Positions 30,992 through 41,400 are shown, counted from the first letter of the stretch. The stretch: DNA of 64,000 nucleotides from Novosphingobium album (ex Liu et al. 2023) (GCF_029076845.1 NZ_JARESE010000044.1:153823-217822), one strand, 5' to 3'. Made by a program: numbers and translations. Notes: generated from the sequence alone by a model not told the origin.

Positions 30992-32641
30992 TCACATGTT
31001 CGGATAGTTGGGCCCGCCGCCGCCTTCGGGCGCGACCCAGTCGATATTCTGGGTCGGGTCCTTGATGTCGCAGGTCTTGCAGTGGACGCAGTTCTGCGCG
31101 TTGATCTGCAGGCGCGCGCCGGCGCCATCGGGATCGACGAATTCATAGACGCCCGCCGGGCAATAGCGCGCTTCGGGTCCGGCATAGAGCGGCAGGTTGA
31201 TCCGCGTCGGCACGGTATCGTCCTTCAGCACGAGGTGGCACGGCTGGTCCTCCTCGTGATTGGTGAACGAGAACGAGACGCTGGTCAGCCGGTCGAAGCT
31301 GATGACGCCATCGGGCTTGGGATAGGCGATCGGCTCGAACAGGTCCGCCCGCTTCAGCGCCGAGGCATCGGTGTGGTGCTTCATCGCGATCGGCAGGCCG
31401 ATCTTGAGATAGCGCATCCACATGTCGATATCGGCGAGCGCCGATCCGAACAGATCGCCGTTGAACTTGGCGGTGAGCGGCTCGGCGTTCTGGACCAGCT
31501 TCAGTTCCCTGGCGATCCAGCTTTCGCGCACGGCGGCATCGTATTCGTCCAGGCTGTCCTGCTCGCGCCCGGCCTTGATCGCGGCGGCGATCGCCTCGGC
31601 GGCGAGCATCCCGCTCTTCATCGCGGTGTGGCTGCCCTTGATGCGCGGCACGTTGACGAAACCGGCCGAGCAGCCCGCCAGCACGCCGCCGGGAAAGGCC
31701 AGCTTGGGCACCGATTGCCAGCCGCCCTCGTTGATCGCGCGCGCGCCATAGGCCACGCGCTTGCCGCCCTCGAGCACCTTGCGGATTTCCGGGTGCTGCT
31801 TCCAGCGCTGGAATTCCTCGAAGGGATAGACGTGCGGATTGGCGTAATCGAGCGCGGTGACGAGCCCCAGCGCGACCTGGTTGTTCGCCTGGTGATAGAG
31901 GAAAGCCCCACCCCAGGTGTTGCTTTCCGACAAAGGCCAGCCCTGCGTGTGCAGCACGCGGCCGGGCACATGCTTGTCCGGGTCGATATCCCACAGTTCC
32001 TTGATGCCGATGCCGTAGATCTGCGGCTCGCAATCGGCTTCCAGATTAAACTGCGCTTTCAGTCGCTTGGTCAGATGACCTCGCGCGCCTTCGCAGAAGA
32101 CGGTGTACTTGCCCAGCAGTTCCATGCCGGGCTGGTAATCGGCCTTGTGGCTGCCATCGCGGGCCACGCCCATGTCGCCGGTGGCCACGCCCCTCACCGC
32201 GCCGTCCGCGTCGAACAGCACTTCGGCGGCGGCGAAGCCGGGGAAGATCTCGACCTCCAGTTCCTCGGCCCGTTCCGCCAGCCAGCGGCACAGGCTGCCC
32301 AGCGAGCCGGTGTAGTTGCCGTGGTTCGACATGAACGGCGGCATCAGGATGTGCGGCACCGGGATCTTGCCGGTCTTGGTGAGGTACCAGTGCCAGTTAT
32401 CGGTCACGGGCGTTTCGGCCATCGGGCAGCCCTGATCGCGCCAGTCGGGCAGCAGCTCGTCCAGCGCCCTGGGATCGACCACCGCGCCCGAAAGGATATG
32501 CGCGCCGATCTCGGAACCCTTTTCCAGCACGCAGACGCCCAGTTTCGGATCGACCTGCTTCAGCCGGATCGCGGTGGCCAGGCCAGCAGGCCCGCCGCCG
32601 ACGATGACCACGTCATAAGGCATGGATTCGCGTTCACTCAT
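30992..32641 (-). CDS. Electron transfer flavoprotein-ubiquinone oxidoreductase
   Basis: A 549-residue membrane-associated flavoprotein passing electrons from ETF (fatty-acid and amino-acid oxidation) to ubiquinone. The FAD-binding motif VVIVGGGPAGLATAIRLKQ is at the N-terminus. A second conserved block is GCSAGFVNVPRIKGSHTAM, and the C-terminal ferredoxin-like part binds 4Fe-4S through RYCPAGVYEF and NCVHCKTCDIKDP. ATG 32641 follows GGAAGG. It is divergent from the UDG-like gene. Confidence 0.96.
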   Translation of the reverse strand: MSERESMPYDVVIVGGGPAGLATAIRLKQVDPKLGVCVLEKGSEIGAHILSGAVVDPRALDELLPDWRDQGCPMAETPVTDNWHWYLTKTGKIPVPHILMPPFMSNHGNYTGSLGSLCRWLAERAEELEVEIFPGFAAAEVLFDADGAVRGVATGDMGVARDGSHKADYQPGMELLGKYTVFCEGARGHLTKRLKAQFNLEADCEPQIYGIGIKELWDIDPDKHVPGRVLHTQGWPLSESNTWGGAFLYHQANNQVALGLVTALDYANPHVYPFEEFQRWKQHPEIRKVLEGGKRVAYGARAINEGGWQSVPKLAFPGGVLAGCSAGFVNVPRIKGSHTAMKSGMLAAEAIAAAIKAGREQDSLDEYDAAVRESWIARELKLVQNAEPLTAKFNGDLFGSALADIDMWMRYLKIGLPIAMKHHTDASALKRADLFEPIAYPKPDGVISFDRLTSVSFSFTNHEEDQPCHLVLKDDTVPTRINLPLYAGPEARYCPAGVYEFVDPDGAGARLQINAQNCVHCKTCDIKDPTQNIDWVAPEGGGGPNYPNM

Positions 32642-32733
32642 GGCCTTCCCGATCCTGTCTCTGCTGCTTCTGGGCGCGATTTCGTTCTTGAAGTGCCTTG
32701 ATTGGTGGAGTGCGGCAGGTCAAGACCCGCGAC

Positions 32734-33561
32734 ATGGACAAACGGGCAAATCCGGCGGTCGCGGAAGAATTCGCCGCCGCGCTGGACTGGTGGCGCGACG
32801 CCGGGGTGGACCGCGTCTTCGCCGACGAGCCGGCGCAATGGCTGGCGCCTCCTGAACCCGGCCCAGAATCCGCGCCCGAGCGTGATGGGCCGCGTGATGG
32901 GCCAGCGGCCGAGCGCGATCGCCCGGCCCCGCGCGCGGCGCGCGCGCCATCCGCCTTTGGCCCCGCCGTTGCCCCCCCGGCCCCCTCGCTCGACATCGCG
33001 GCGCTGCCCGCCGACCTCGATTCGTTCCGCGCCTGGTGGCTTGCCGATCCCGCGCTCGACGAAGGCGGCGCCAGCGGCCGCGTGCCGCCGCGCGGACCGG
33101 GGGGCGCGCCGATCATGGTGCTGGTGCCCGAGCCCGAGCGCGAGGATCGCGAAGTCCTGCTGTCCGGCGCGCAAGGGCGGCTGCTCGATGCGATGCTCGG
33201 CGCGATGCTCGGAGCGGCGGGCCTGGCGCGCGAAAGCGCCTATGTCGCCAGCGTGCTGCCGCGCCACACGCCGGGGTTCGACTGGGATGGCGCCCCGGCC
33301 GGCAACCTGGGCGCGATTCTCCGCCGGCACATCGCGCTGGTCGCCCCAAAGGGCATCATTTCCCTCGGATTCAACATTCTGCCGCTCATCGGCCACGAAT
33401 GGCCGCAACGTCCTGCTATTTTACGCTCATTTAACCATGAAGGGCTGACGATACCCATGCTGGCCACCCGCAGCCTCCCCGCGCTTCTCGAAAGGCCGGG
33501 CTGGAAGGCGGCGGTTTGGCGGGCATGGCTGGATTGGGGGCTCGAATGGGATCGCGCCTAG
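32734..33561 (+). CDS. Degenerate uracil-DNA glycosylase-superfamily protein
   Basis: A 275-residue protein. A charged, Pro/Ala/Arg-rich N-terminal third is followed by a domain laid out like family 4/5 uracil-DNA glycosylases (about 125-265). Key motifs are altered: motif A GEAPG is VPEPE, the Fe-S cysteines are absent, the KCRPPGNR-like segment is VLPRHTPGFD, and the HPS motif region reads NHEGLTIPMLATRS. The fold may be kept without glycosylase activity. ATG 32734 is preferred; an upstream ATG at 32698 adds 12 residues. Confidence 0.7.
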   Translation: MDKRANPAVAEEFAAALDWWRDAGVDRVFADEPAQWLAPPEPGPESAPERDGPRDGPAAERDRPAPRAARAPSAFGPAVAPPAPSLDIAALPADLDSFRAWWLADPALDEGGASGRVPPRGPGGAPIMVLVPEPEREDREVLLSGAQGRLLDAMLGAMLGAAGLARESAYVASVLPRHTPGFDWDGAPAGNLGAILRRHIALVAPKGIISLGFNILPLIGHEWPQRPAILRSFNHEGLTIPMLATRSLPALLERPGWKAAVWRAWLDWGLEWDRA

Positions 33562-33616
33562 CGGGGCCGGATTGGACCGGGGCCCATCGCGGCGCGAAAG
33601 AGATCGGGGACGGAAT

Positions 33617-35398
33617 TTGAGAACGTTTGCCAGAACTGGGCTGCTCGCCATCGCCTGCGCCGCCGTGCTCGGATCGGTGCCGGCCTTCGCCAACAGCGCC
33701 GCGGTCGATTACTTCCGCAACCGGGCGGATCGCAGCGCGGTACCATCGCTGCTCAGCCATGATGACCGCGAATATTATCGCCAGGTGTTCGACGCGATCG
33801 ACCGCAAGGACTGGAACCGCGTCCAGCAGCTTTTCACCCAGCGCCCCGATGGCCCGCTGCACCAGCAGGCCAAGGCGGAATACTATCTGGCCGCCGGCTC
33901 GCCCAAGATTGACGCGAGCGAGCTTCAGGCCTGGCTGGCGCAAGGCACCGAGCTGCCCGATGCCGACCAGATCAGCCGCCTGGCGCTGAAGCGCGGGGCG
34001 GAAAGCGTGCCGGCCCTGCCCACCGAACAGCAGTTCGCCCGCCTGCCGTCCATCACCAAGCGGATCAAGCCCGCCTCGATCAACGATGGCACGATGCCCG
34101 GCAATATCTCGGCCGGCATTCTCGATCGGATCAAGAACGACGACCCCATGGGCGCGCGCGTGCTGGTCGACGGGATCGACGCCGTGCTCAGCCCCTCGGC
34201 CCGCGCCGAGTGGAAGCAGCGCGTCGCGTGGAGCTTCTATATCGAGAACCAGGACGCGCCGGCCTATGAAGTGGCGCAGCTTGCCGCGACGCAGGGTCAG
34301 GGCCCCTGGGTGGGCGAGGCGTGGTGGACCGCCGGGCTGGCCGCCTGGCGCCTGGGCGATTGCGAAGGGGCCGCCGACGCGTTCAGGAACGCCGCCCAGC
34401 GCTCCGACAACGACGAGCTGCGCTCCGCCTCCTATTACTGGCAGGGCCGCGCGCTGGTGCGCTGCCGCAAGCCCGAACAGGCGGGGCAGGCCTTGCGCGC
34501 CGCCGCCGCGCGCGACGAGACGCTTTACGGGATGCTCGCGGCCGAACAGCTCGGCCTCAAGCTGCCCGAACAGCACGCCGGCGCCGATTTCAGCCAGGCC
34601 GACTGGCAGCAGTTGCGCAGCGTCGGCAATATCCGCGTGGCGGTGGAACTGGCCGAGATCGGCAAGGACGGGCTGGCCGACGAAGTGCTGCGCCATCAGG
34701 CCCGGATCGGCTCGCCCTCGCAGTTCGAGCCGCTGACCCGCTTGGCGCGCGACCTGGGCCTGCCCTCCACCCAGCTCTGGCTGGCCTACAACGCGCCTTA
34801 TGGCGGCAAGCCCGAACCGGCGACCCGCTTTCCCACGCCCAAGTGGACGCCGGTGGGTGGCTGGTCCGTCGATCCGGCGCTGGTCTATGCCCATGCGCTG
34901 CAGGAATCGGTGTTCCGCGCCAACGTGGTCAGCCCGGCCGGCGCGCGCGGGCTGATGCAGATCATGCCGGCGGCGGCGCAGGACCATGCGGATTCGCTGG
35001 GCTACACCGGCTCGCCCAGCGATCTCAACAAGCCCGAAGTCAATCTCGCCTTCGGCCAGCGCCACCTTGACATGCTGCGCAACTCGCCCGGCACGCAAGG
35101 GCTGCTGCCCAAGGTCATGGCCGCCTACAACGCCGGCATCGCCCCGGTGATGCGCTGGAACAGCGAAGTGCGCGACCAGGGCGATCCGCTGCTGTGGATG
35201 GAATCGATCCCCTATTGGGAAACGCGCGGCTATGTGAACATCGTGCTGCGCAACTACTGGATGTACGAGCGGCAGGCCGGCGGCGATTCGGAAAGCCGCA
35301 TGGCGCTGGCCGAAGGCATGTGGCCCACGTTCCCCGGCCTTTCCGGCTCGCAAGGCGTGCGCATGGCGGCCAACGGGGCGATCGTGCGTGCCCGTTGA
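33617..35398 (+). CDS. Soluble lytic murein transglycosylase (Slt70-type)
   Basis: A 593-residue periplasmic enzyme that cleaves peptidoglycan with 1,6-anhydro bond formation. A signal peptide (ends PAFA), a helical alpha-superhelix region with TPR-like repeats (about 30-400), and a C-terminal lysozyme-like SLT domain are seen. The catalytic Glu is Glu430 in ALQESVFRANV, followed by SPAGARGLMQIMPAAA. There is no ATG; the TTG at 33617 places the signal peptide at the N-terminus. It overlaps moaB by 11 bases. Confidence 0.92.
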   Translation: MRTFARTGLLAIACAAVLGSVPAFANSAAVDYFRNRADRSAVPSLLSHDDREYYRQVFDAIDRKDWNRVQQLFTQRPDGPLHQQAKAEYYLAAGSPKIDASELQAWLAQGTELPDADQISRLALKRGAESVPALPTEQQFARLPSITKRIKPASINDGTMPGNISAGILDRIKNDDPMGARVLVDGIDAVLSPSARAEWKQRVAWSFYIENQDAPAYEVAQLAATQGQGPWVGEAWWTAGLAAWRLGDCEGAADAFRNAAQRSDNDELRSASYYWQGRALVRCRKPEQAGQALRAAAARDETLYGMLAAEQLGLKLPEQHAGADFSQADWQQLRSVGNIRVAVELAEIGKDGLADEVLRHQARIGSPSQFEPLTRLARDLGLPSTQLWLAYNAPYGGKPEPATRFPTPKWTPVGGWSVDPALVYAHALQESVFRANVVSPAGARGLMQIMPAAAQDHADSLGYTGSPSDLNKPEVNLAFGQRHLDMLRNSPGTQGLLPKVMAAYNAGIAPVMRWNSEVRDQGDPLLWMESIPYWETRGYVNIVLRNYWMYERQAGGDSESRMALAEGMWPTFPGLSGSQGVRMAANGAIVRAR

Positions 35399-35915
35399 CG
35401 CGACGCGCGAATTCCGGCCACTCCAGATCGCCTTGCTCACCGTATCGGACACGCGCGGGCCGGAGAACGACACTTCGGGCGACATTCTCGCCGAGCGGAT
35501 CAAGGCCGTCGGCCACCGCCTCGTCGCCCGCGCGATCGAGCGTGACGATGCCGCGCAGGTGGCGATCCGGCTGAACAACTGGATCGACGATGCCTCCGTC
35601 GACGTCATCATCACCACCGGCGGCACGGGCCTCACCGGCCGCGACGTGACGCCCGAAGCGCTCGACCGGATCAAGGACAAGGATATCCCCGGCTTCGGCG
35701 AGCTGTTCCGCTGGATCAGCTACAAGACCATCGGCACGTCCACCGTGCAATCGCGCGCCTGCGCGGTGGTGGCGCGCGGCACCTATATCTTCGCCCTGCC
35801 CGGATCGAACGGCGCGGTGAAGGACGGCTGGGACGGCATCCTGGCCGAGCAGCTCGACAGCCGCAACCGCCCCTGCAATTTCGTCGAGCTGATCCCCCGG
35901 CTGCAAGAGGTCTAG
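35388..35915 (+). CDS. moaB: Molybdenum cofactor biosynthesis protein MoaB/MogA family
   Basis: A 175-residue MPT-binding protein acting in molybdopterin adenylation. The family signature is present: IALLTVSDTR, then VIITTGGTGLTGRDVTPEA, then GTSTVQSRACAVVARGTYIFALPGSNGAVKDGWD. A GTG at 35388 overlaps the end of the transglycosylase gene. No other moa or moe genes are in view. Confidence 0.93.
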   Translation: MPVDATREFRPLQIALLTVSDTRGPENDTSGDILAERIKAVGHRLVARAIERDDAAQVAIRLNNWIDDASVDVIITTGGTGLTGRDVTPEALDRIKDKDIPGFGELFRWISYKTIGTSTVQSRACAVVARGTYIFALPGSNGAVKDGWDGILAEQLDSRNRPCNFVELIPRLQEV

Positions 35916-35955
35916 CCGCCTCGCCCCTGCGGCAAGCCTGGCCGCTTGCGTATTT

Positions 35956-35970
35956 GTTCCATATATGTTC
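35956..35970. promoter_or_regulatory. LexA (SOS) box, GTTC-N7-GTTC
   Basis: GTTC-CATATAT-GTTC matches the alphaproteobacterial LexA direct-repeat site exactly. It lies 10 bases before the ATG of the radical SAM gene, where bound LexA would block transcription. The site is read directly; LexA control is inferred. Confidence 0.75.
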
Positions 35971-35980
35971 TCATACGGGA

Positions 35981-37093
35981 ATGTCCTCGAGTCATTCTCC
36001 TGCCCACAACCCTCCCATTCACGGGCCTCCCATCCACGGACGCGGCGCGCAATCGGGCGATCCCTCGCGCCGTTTCGGGCTGGCCGCGCGCGAGGCGGAA
36101 GGGGACTGGCGCGATGTGCAAAAGCTTGTGGACGGGCCTGTGGACAAGCTGCGGACAACCGTGACCGAGGAACACCCCAAGTCGATCATCAATTTCAACG
36201 CCTCGCCCGACATCGTCTTCGATCGCTCGATCAACGCCTATCGCGGCTGCGAGCACGGCTGCATCTACTGCTTCGCCCGGCCCAGCCACGCCTATCATGA
36301 CTTGTCGCCGGGGCTCGATTTCGAGATGAAGCTCTTTGCCAAGCCCGATGCGGCGCGGCTGCTGCGCGAGACGCTGGCCAAGCCCAGCTACCGCCCCGCT
36401 CCCATCGCCATGGGCACCAACACCGATCCCTACCAGCCGATCGAGGCGCGTTACCGGATCACCCGGCAAGTGCTCGAAGTCTGCCTGGAAGCGCGCCATC
36501 CGGTGACGATCACCACCAAGTCCGACCGGGTGCTGCGCGATCTTGACCTGCTGGGCGAAATGGCGCGGCACGGTCTTGTCGCCGTGGGCATTTCGGTGAC
36601 GAGCCTCGATCCGCGCCTGTCCGGCCTGCTGGAGCCGCGCGCCGCCTCGCCCGCCAAGCGGCTGGCCGCGCTGGGCGCGCTGGCCGGGGCGGGCGTGCCC
36701 GCGCATGTCTCGGTGGCGCCGGTCATCCCCGCGATCACCGACGAATATATCGAGGCGATCCTGGCCGAAGCGGCCGCGCGCGGCATCCGCCATGCCACCT
36801 GGATCATCATCCGCCTGCCGCACGAAGTCGCGCCGCTGTTCCGCGAGTGGCTGGAAACCCACTTCCCCGATCGCGCCGGCAAGGTCATGGCGACGATCCG
36901 CGATATCCGGGGCGGGCGCGACAACGATCCCGAATTCTTCACCCGAATGCGCCCGCGCGGCGTGTGGGCCGATCTGTTCCGCAAGCGCTTCCGCCTGGCG
37001 ATGAAGCGGCTGGGCATGGGCGGACCGGACATCCGCCTCGATTGCGGTCAGTTCCGCCGGCCCAGCCGCGACGGGCAATTGTCATTGCTGTGA
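35981..37093 (+). CDS. PA0069-family (SPL-like) radical SAM protein
   Basis: A 370-residue radical SAM enzyme related to spore photoproduct lyase. The 4Fe-4S motif is CEHGCIYC (Cys90, Cys94, Cys97), with RGCEHGCIYCFARPSH, then MGTNTDPYQPIE and TITTKSDRVLRD as SAM-binding landmarks. Chemistry is unknown; relation to SPL suggests nucleic-acid repair. The LexA box just upstream supports a damage-response role. ATG 35981 is chosen because longer frames would run over the LexA box. Confidence 0.92.
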   Translation: MSSSHSPAHNPPIHGPPIHGRGAQSGDPSRRFGLAAREAEGDWRDVQKLVDGPVDKLRTTVTEEHPKSIINFNASPDIVFDRSINAYRGCEHGCIYCFARPSHAYHDLSPGLDFEMKLFAKPDAARLLRETLAKPSYRPAPIAMGTNTDPYQPIEARYRITRQVLEVCLEARHPVTITTKSDRVLRDLDLLGEMARHGLVAVGISVTSLDPRLSGLLEPRAASPAKRLAALGALAGAGVPAHVSVAPVIPAITDEYIEAILAEAAARGIRHATWIIIRLPHEVAPLFREWLETHFPDRAGKVMATIRDIRGGRDNDPEFFTRMRPRGVWADLFRKRFRLAMKRLGMGGPDIRLDCGQFRRPSRDGQLSLL

Positions 37094-37178
37094 TGCGATT
37101 GTCCTGATCCCGATCTTGCGCCTATCGCGGCGGCCAGGGCCGGCCGCACGGGCGACTGGCCGCAATGGAGTTACGGCG

Positions 37179-37976
37179 ATGAACGACGCCCCCATCCTGA
37201 TCGAAACCCGTGGCCCGATCGAGATCGTCTCGCTCAACCGGCCCGATGCGCTCAACACCTTCGATCCGCCGCTGACGTTCGCGCTGCGCGATTATTTCAC
37301 CGCGCTGCACGATCGCGCCGATGTGCGCGTGGTGGTGCTGCGCGCCGAAGGCCGTGCGTTCTGCGCCGGGCTCGATCTGGCAGGCTGGCGGAATGACGGA
37401 TCGCGCGGGCAATTGCAGCATTACTGGCGCTTGCAGCGCGCGATCGCCGGGCTGCTCGAACTGATGCGATCGTGTCCGCAGCCGATCGTCGGGCTGGGCC
37501 ACGGGGCGGCGTGCGGCGCGGGCTTCTCGCTGCTGCTGGCGAGCGACGTGCGCTTTGCCGCGCCCGATCTTCGCATGAACGCGGCCTATATCAAGGTGGG
37601 CCTTGGCGGCTGCGATCTGGGGTGCAGCTATTTCCTGCCCCGGCTGGTCGGGGCATCGGTGGCGTCGGAATATATCCTCACCGGCAAGTTCATGAGCGCG
37701 GACAAGGCGCTGGCCTGCGGCCTCGTCAGCGAGATCGTGCCAGCGGCCGACCTGCTGGACAAGGGGCTGGACCTTGCCGGCGAGATGGTGGCCAACGCGC
37801 CGATGGGGCTGCGGCTGACCAAGGAAGGGCTCAACCGTAATCTCGATGCCCGCTCGCTGTCGGACGCGATGGCGCTGGAAGACCGCCAGCAAGTGATGAT
37901 GCTGATGAGCGAGGATTTCACCGAAGGCGTCGCCGCGTTCCGCGAAAAGCGCGCGCCGCGCTACCGGGATCGCTAG
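37179..37976 (+). CDS. Enoyl-CoA hydratase/isomerase family protein
   Basis: A 265-residue crotonase-fold enzyme. The first oxyanion segment is RAFCAGLDLAGW and the second is LGHGAACGAGFSLLLASD. The catalytic region reads GLGGCDLGCSYFLPRLVG, with Asp at the place of the second catalytic Glu, a form common in isomerase-like or broad-range members. It probably acts in beta-oxidation of an unidentified acyl-CoA. It has no adjacent pathway genes. Confidence 0.9.
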   Translation: MNDAPILIETRGPIEIVSLNRPDALNTFDPPLTFALRDYFTALHDRADVRVVVLRAEGRAFCAGLDLAGWRNDGSRGQLQHYWRLQRAIAGLLELMRSCPQPIVGLGHGAACGAGFSLLLASDVRFAAPDLRMNAAYIKVGLGGCDLGCSYFLPRLVGASVASEYILTGKFMSADKALACGLVSEIVPAADLLDKGLDLAGEMVANAPMGLRLTKEGLNRNLDARSLSDAMALEDRQQVMMLMSEDFTEGVAAFREKRAPRYRDR

Positions 37977-38069
37977 CGTCCGCATCTCCTGATCGCGCCA
38001 TCGGCAACCCTGGCCCGCTTCGGCGGTTTAACCCGGCATCACCAGGTTGAACGCGAAGGAAGCGACGAC

Positions 38070-38348
38070 ATGACCGAAGAACGTATCGTAACGACGGAAA
38101 GCGAAGCCGCCCCGACGAACCACACCACGATCATTCGCGAAGGCGGATCGGGCGGCGTGGCCGGCATCTTCCTGGGGCTGGTGCTGCTCGTCGCGGTGAT
38201 CGGCGGCATCTATGTCTATTCGCGTTCCTCGGCGAGCGAAGCGGCCAAGGACAATGCGGTGGCCGAAGCGGCCAGCGACGTGGGCAATGCCGCCCAGGCG
38301 GTCGGCGATGCCGCCAAGGACGCGGCGAGCACGGTCGACAAGAATTGA
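38070..38348 (+). CDS. Small single-pass membrane protein of unknown function
   Basis: A 92-residue protein: a 30-residue hydrophilic N-terminus, a transmembrane helix (about 29-52, GVAGIFLGLVLLVAVIGGIYVY), then an Ala/Asp/Lys-rich tail of repeated AAxxVGxAAxxAxD type that should form an amphipathic helix or coiled coil. GAAGGA lies upstream of the ATG. No family is recognised. It stands alone. Confidence 0.75.
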   Translation: MTEERIVTTESEAAPTNHTTIIREGGSGGVAGIFLGLVLLVAVIGGIYVYSRSSASEAAKDNAVAEAASDVGNAAQAVGDAAKDAASTVDKN

Positions 38349-38360
38349 TCCGGCGGTGAT

Positions 38361-38383
38361 CCCGCGCCCCTGACAGGCGCGGG
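38361..38383. terminator. GC hairpin between the small membrane protein and dnaE
   Basis: A perfect 8-base stem (CCCGCGCC / GGCGCGGG) with a 7-base loop lies between two convergent genes, 13 bases after the small gene's stop. No T-run follows it, so it is only a possible terminator. Confidence 0.4.
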
Positions 38384-38413
38384 GCCCGCCGCGATCGCCC
38401 GACGCAGCGACCG

Positions 38414-41400
38414 TCAGGCCACCAGCCGCAAGTGATCGTTCGCGCGCCGCGCGGTCAGCGACACGTTGGTGATGCCTTCGATCTGCGCGAGCTGCTCGGC
38501 GAATTCGCCGTCCAGCGCATAGTCGCGCCCCAGCCGCACTTTCTGAGCGCGCCCTTCGCCCAGATGCAGCTGCGCGATCACTTCGCCGCAGCCCCGGGCC
38601 CCCGGCCGCAGCAGCAGCGCCAGTTCCTGCACCGCCTCCACCCGATCGATATCGAGCGCCAGCAGCATCCGCGCGTCGGCCCGCACTTCGGCCAGCGGCT
38701 TGGCCCCGCGCACGGTGACGCGCGGCGGCTCATCGGGGCTGGGACTGTCGAGTTCGACAGTCAGCAGCACGCAAGTGCCTTCCCTGGCCCAGCGCACGAA
38801 GCTTTCGACCAGGCTTTCCTCGAAGCACGAGGCGGAGAACTGGCCGCTCGCATCCGAGAAATCGGCCATGACGAAGTCCTTGCCCTTCCTCGTCTTGCGC
38901 TTCTGCACGGCTTCCACCAGCACCGCCATCACCGCGCCCGAACGCCCGGCGGCGGCGCCCGAGCCGCCCGCGATCAGGCTGGCATGGGTGCGCGCGCCAT
39001 TGGCCGAGGCGACCGCGCGATATTGCTCGACCGGGTGGGCGGCGAAGTAGAAGCCGAAATTCTCGCGCTCCTTTGCCATCTGGTCCATGCGGCTCCATGG
39101 CTCGCAATCGATCAGGCGCAACGATTGCTCGGCGTGATCGTCCCCGCCCAGGAAGCTGTGCTGGCTGCTGTTGCGCTCGCGCGCCGAACGGTCCGCCTCG
39201 GCCAGCAAGGTATCGGCATTGGCCAGCACGCGGGCACGGTTGGGCTCCAGACTGTCGAACGCCCCGGCGGCGGCCAGGCTTTCAAGCTGGCGGCGGTTCA
39301 TCGAGCCGGCCGGCGCGCGGCGAAACACGTCGTCAAGGCTGACGAAAGGCCCATTGGCCTCGCGCTCGGCGACGATCGCGTCCATCGCCTTCTCGCCGAC
39401 GTTGCGGATGCCGGCGAGGGCATAGCGCACCGCATGGCTTTCGGCCGTCTCCTCGACCATGAACTCGGCTTCGGACCGGTTGATGTCGGGCGCGGCCAGT
39501 TCGATGCCGTTGCGGCGCATGTCATCGACGAACACCGCCAGCTTTTCCGACTGGTGCATGTCGAAGCACATCGAGGCGGCGTAGAATTCGTGCGGGTAAT
39601 GCGTCTTGAGCCACGCGGTCTGATAGGCGAGCAGCGCATAGGCGGCGGCGTGCGACTTGTTGAAGCCATAGCCGGCGAACTTGTCGATCAAGTCGAACAG
39701 CTCGTTGGCCTTGGCCTTCTCGATCCCCGAAACCGCCTTGCAGCCGTCGACGAAGCGCTGGCGCTGCGCGTCCATCTCGGCCTGCACTTTCTTGCCCATG
39801 GCGCGGCGCAGCAGATCGGCATCGCCAAGCGAATAGCCCGCCAGGATCTGCGCGGCCTGCATGACCTGCTCCTGGTAGACGAAGATGCCGTAAGTCTCGG
39901 CCAGGATGCCGGCGAGCTTCTCGTGCGGGTACTCGATCTTCTCCAGCCCGTTCTTGCGCCGGCCGAACAGCGGGATGTTGTCCATCGGCCCCGGCCGGTA
40001 AAGCGAGACGAGCGCGATGATGTCGCCGAAATTGGTCGGCTTCACCGCCGCCAGCGTGCGGCGCATCCCTTCGGATTCAAGCTGGAACACGCCCACCGTG
40101 TCACCGCGCTTGAGCAGGTCGTAGACCCGGCTGTCATCCCAGGCGAGCGTGTCGAGATCGACGGCGATGTGGCGCCGCCCCAGCAGATCGACCGCCTTGC
40201 GCAGCACCGAGAGGGTCTTGAGCCCGAGGAAGTCGAACTTCACCAGCCCGGAATCCTCGACATACTTCATGTCGAACTGGGTCACCGGCATGTCCGAGCG
40301 CGGATCGCGGTAGAGCGGGATCAGTTGCGCCAGCGGCCGGTCGCCGATCACCACCCCGGCGGCGTGGGTGGAGGAATTGCGCGGCAGCCCTTCCAGCTGC
40401 ATCGCCAGATCGACGAGACGCTTGACCTCGTTGTCGTTCTCGTACTCACGGCGGAAATCGGCCGCGCCGTTCAGCGCGCGCTCCAGCGTCCATGGGTCGG
40501 TCGGATGGTTGGGCACCATCTTGCACAGCCCGTCGACCCGGCCGTAGCTCATCTGCAGGATGCGGCCGCAATCGCGCAGCACCGCGCGCGCCTTCATCTT
40601 GCCGAAGGTGATGATCTGCGCGACGTGATCGTGGCCGTACTTGGCCTGGACATAGCGGATCACCTCGCCGCGCCGGGTTTCGCAGAAGTCGATGTCGAAG
40701 TCCGGCATCGAAACGCGCTCGGGATTGAGGAAGCGTTCGAACAGCAGGCCGAGCCGCAACGGATCGAGATCGGTGATGGTGAGCGCCCAGGCGACCACCG
40801 AGCCCGCGCCCGATCCACGCCCCGGTCCCACCGGGATGCCGTTGTCCTTGGCCCACTTGATGAAGTCGGCAACGATCAGGAAGTAGCCGGGAAAGCCCAT
40901 GCGGATGATGATCCCGGTCTCGAAATCGAGCCGGTCGGCATAATCGAGGAATTCCGCGCCCACGCCCGTGGGCTTCAGCCGCGCCGCATAGGCGGCGGCG
41001 CGCTCCTCTCCCGGCAAGGCGAGCACGGCGGCGATCTCTTCCTCGGCGGCTTCGGGCCAGTAGGGCGCGAGGCGGCGCGCGAGGCCCAGCCGGGCGTCGG
41101 TCGCCAGCATCCGCTCCTCACCCTCGCGGTCGCCGGCAAGGCTGGGCAGGATCGGCTTGCGCTTGGGCGGCGCATAGGCGCAACGCTGCGCGACGACGAG
41201 CGTGTTGGCGGTCGCCTCGGGCAAGTCGGCGAACAGCTCGGCCATCATCGGCGCCGACTTCACCCAGTGCTCGCGCGAGGAGCGCGGCCGCTCAGTGGCA
41301 TCGACGTGGCTTGAATGGGCGATGCACAGCAGGGCATCGTGCGCGGAATGGAAATGCGGCTCGGCGAACTGCGCCGGATTGGACGCGACCAGCGGCAGGC

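Noticed and set aside
30131..32701. 856-codon plus-strand open frame
   Set aside because: Antisense to ispE and ETF-QO; no motifs and low-complexity composition.
35967..35981. Second LexA-like site GTTCTCATACGGGAA
   Set aside because: The second half-site is GGAA rather than GTTC, so it does not meet the GTTC-N7-GTTC rule.
38432..41314. 960-codon plus-strand open frame
   Set aside because: Antisense to dnaE, which carries all polymerase motifs.
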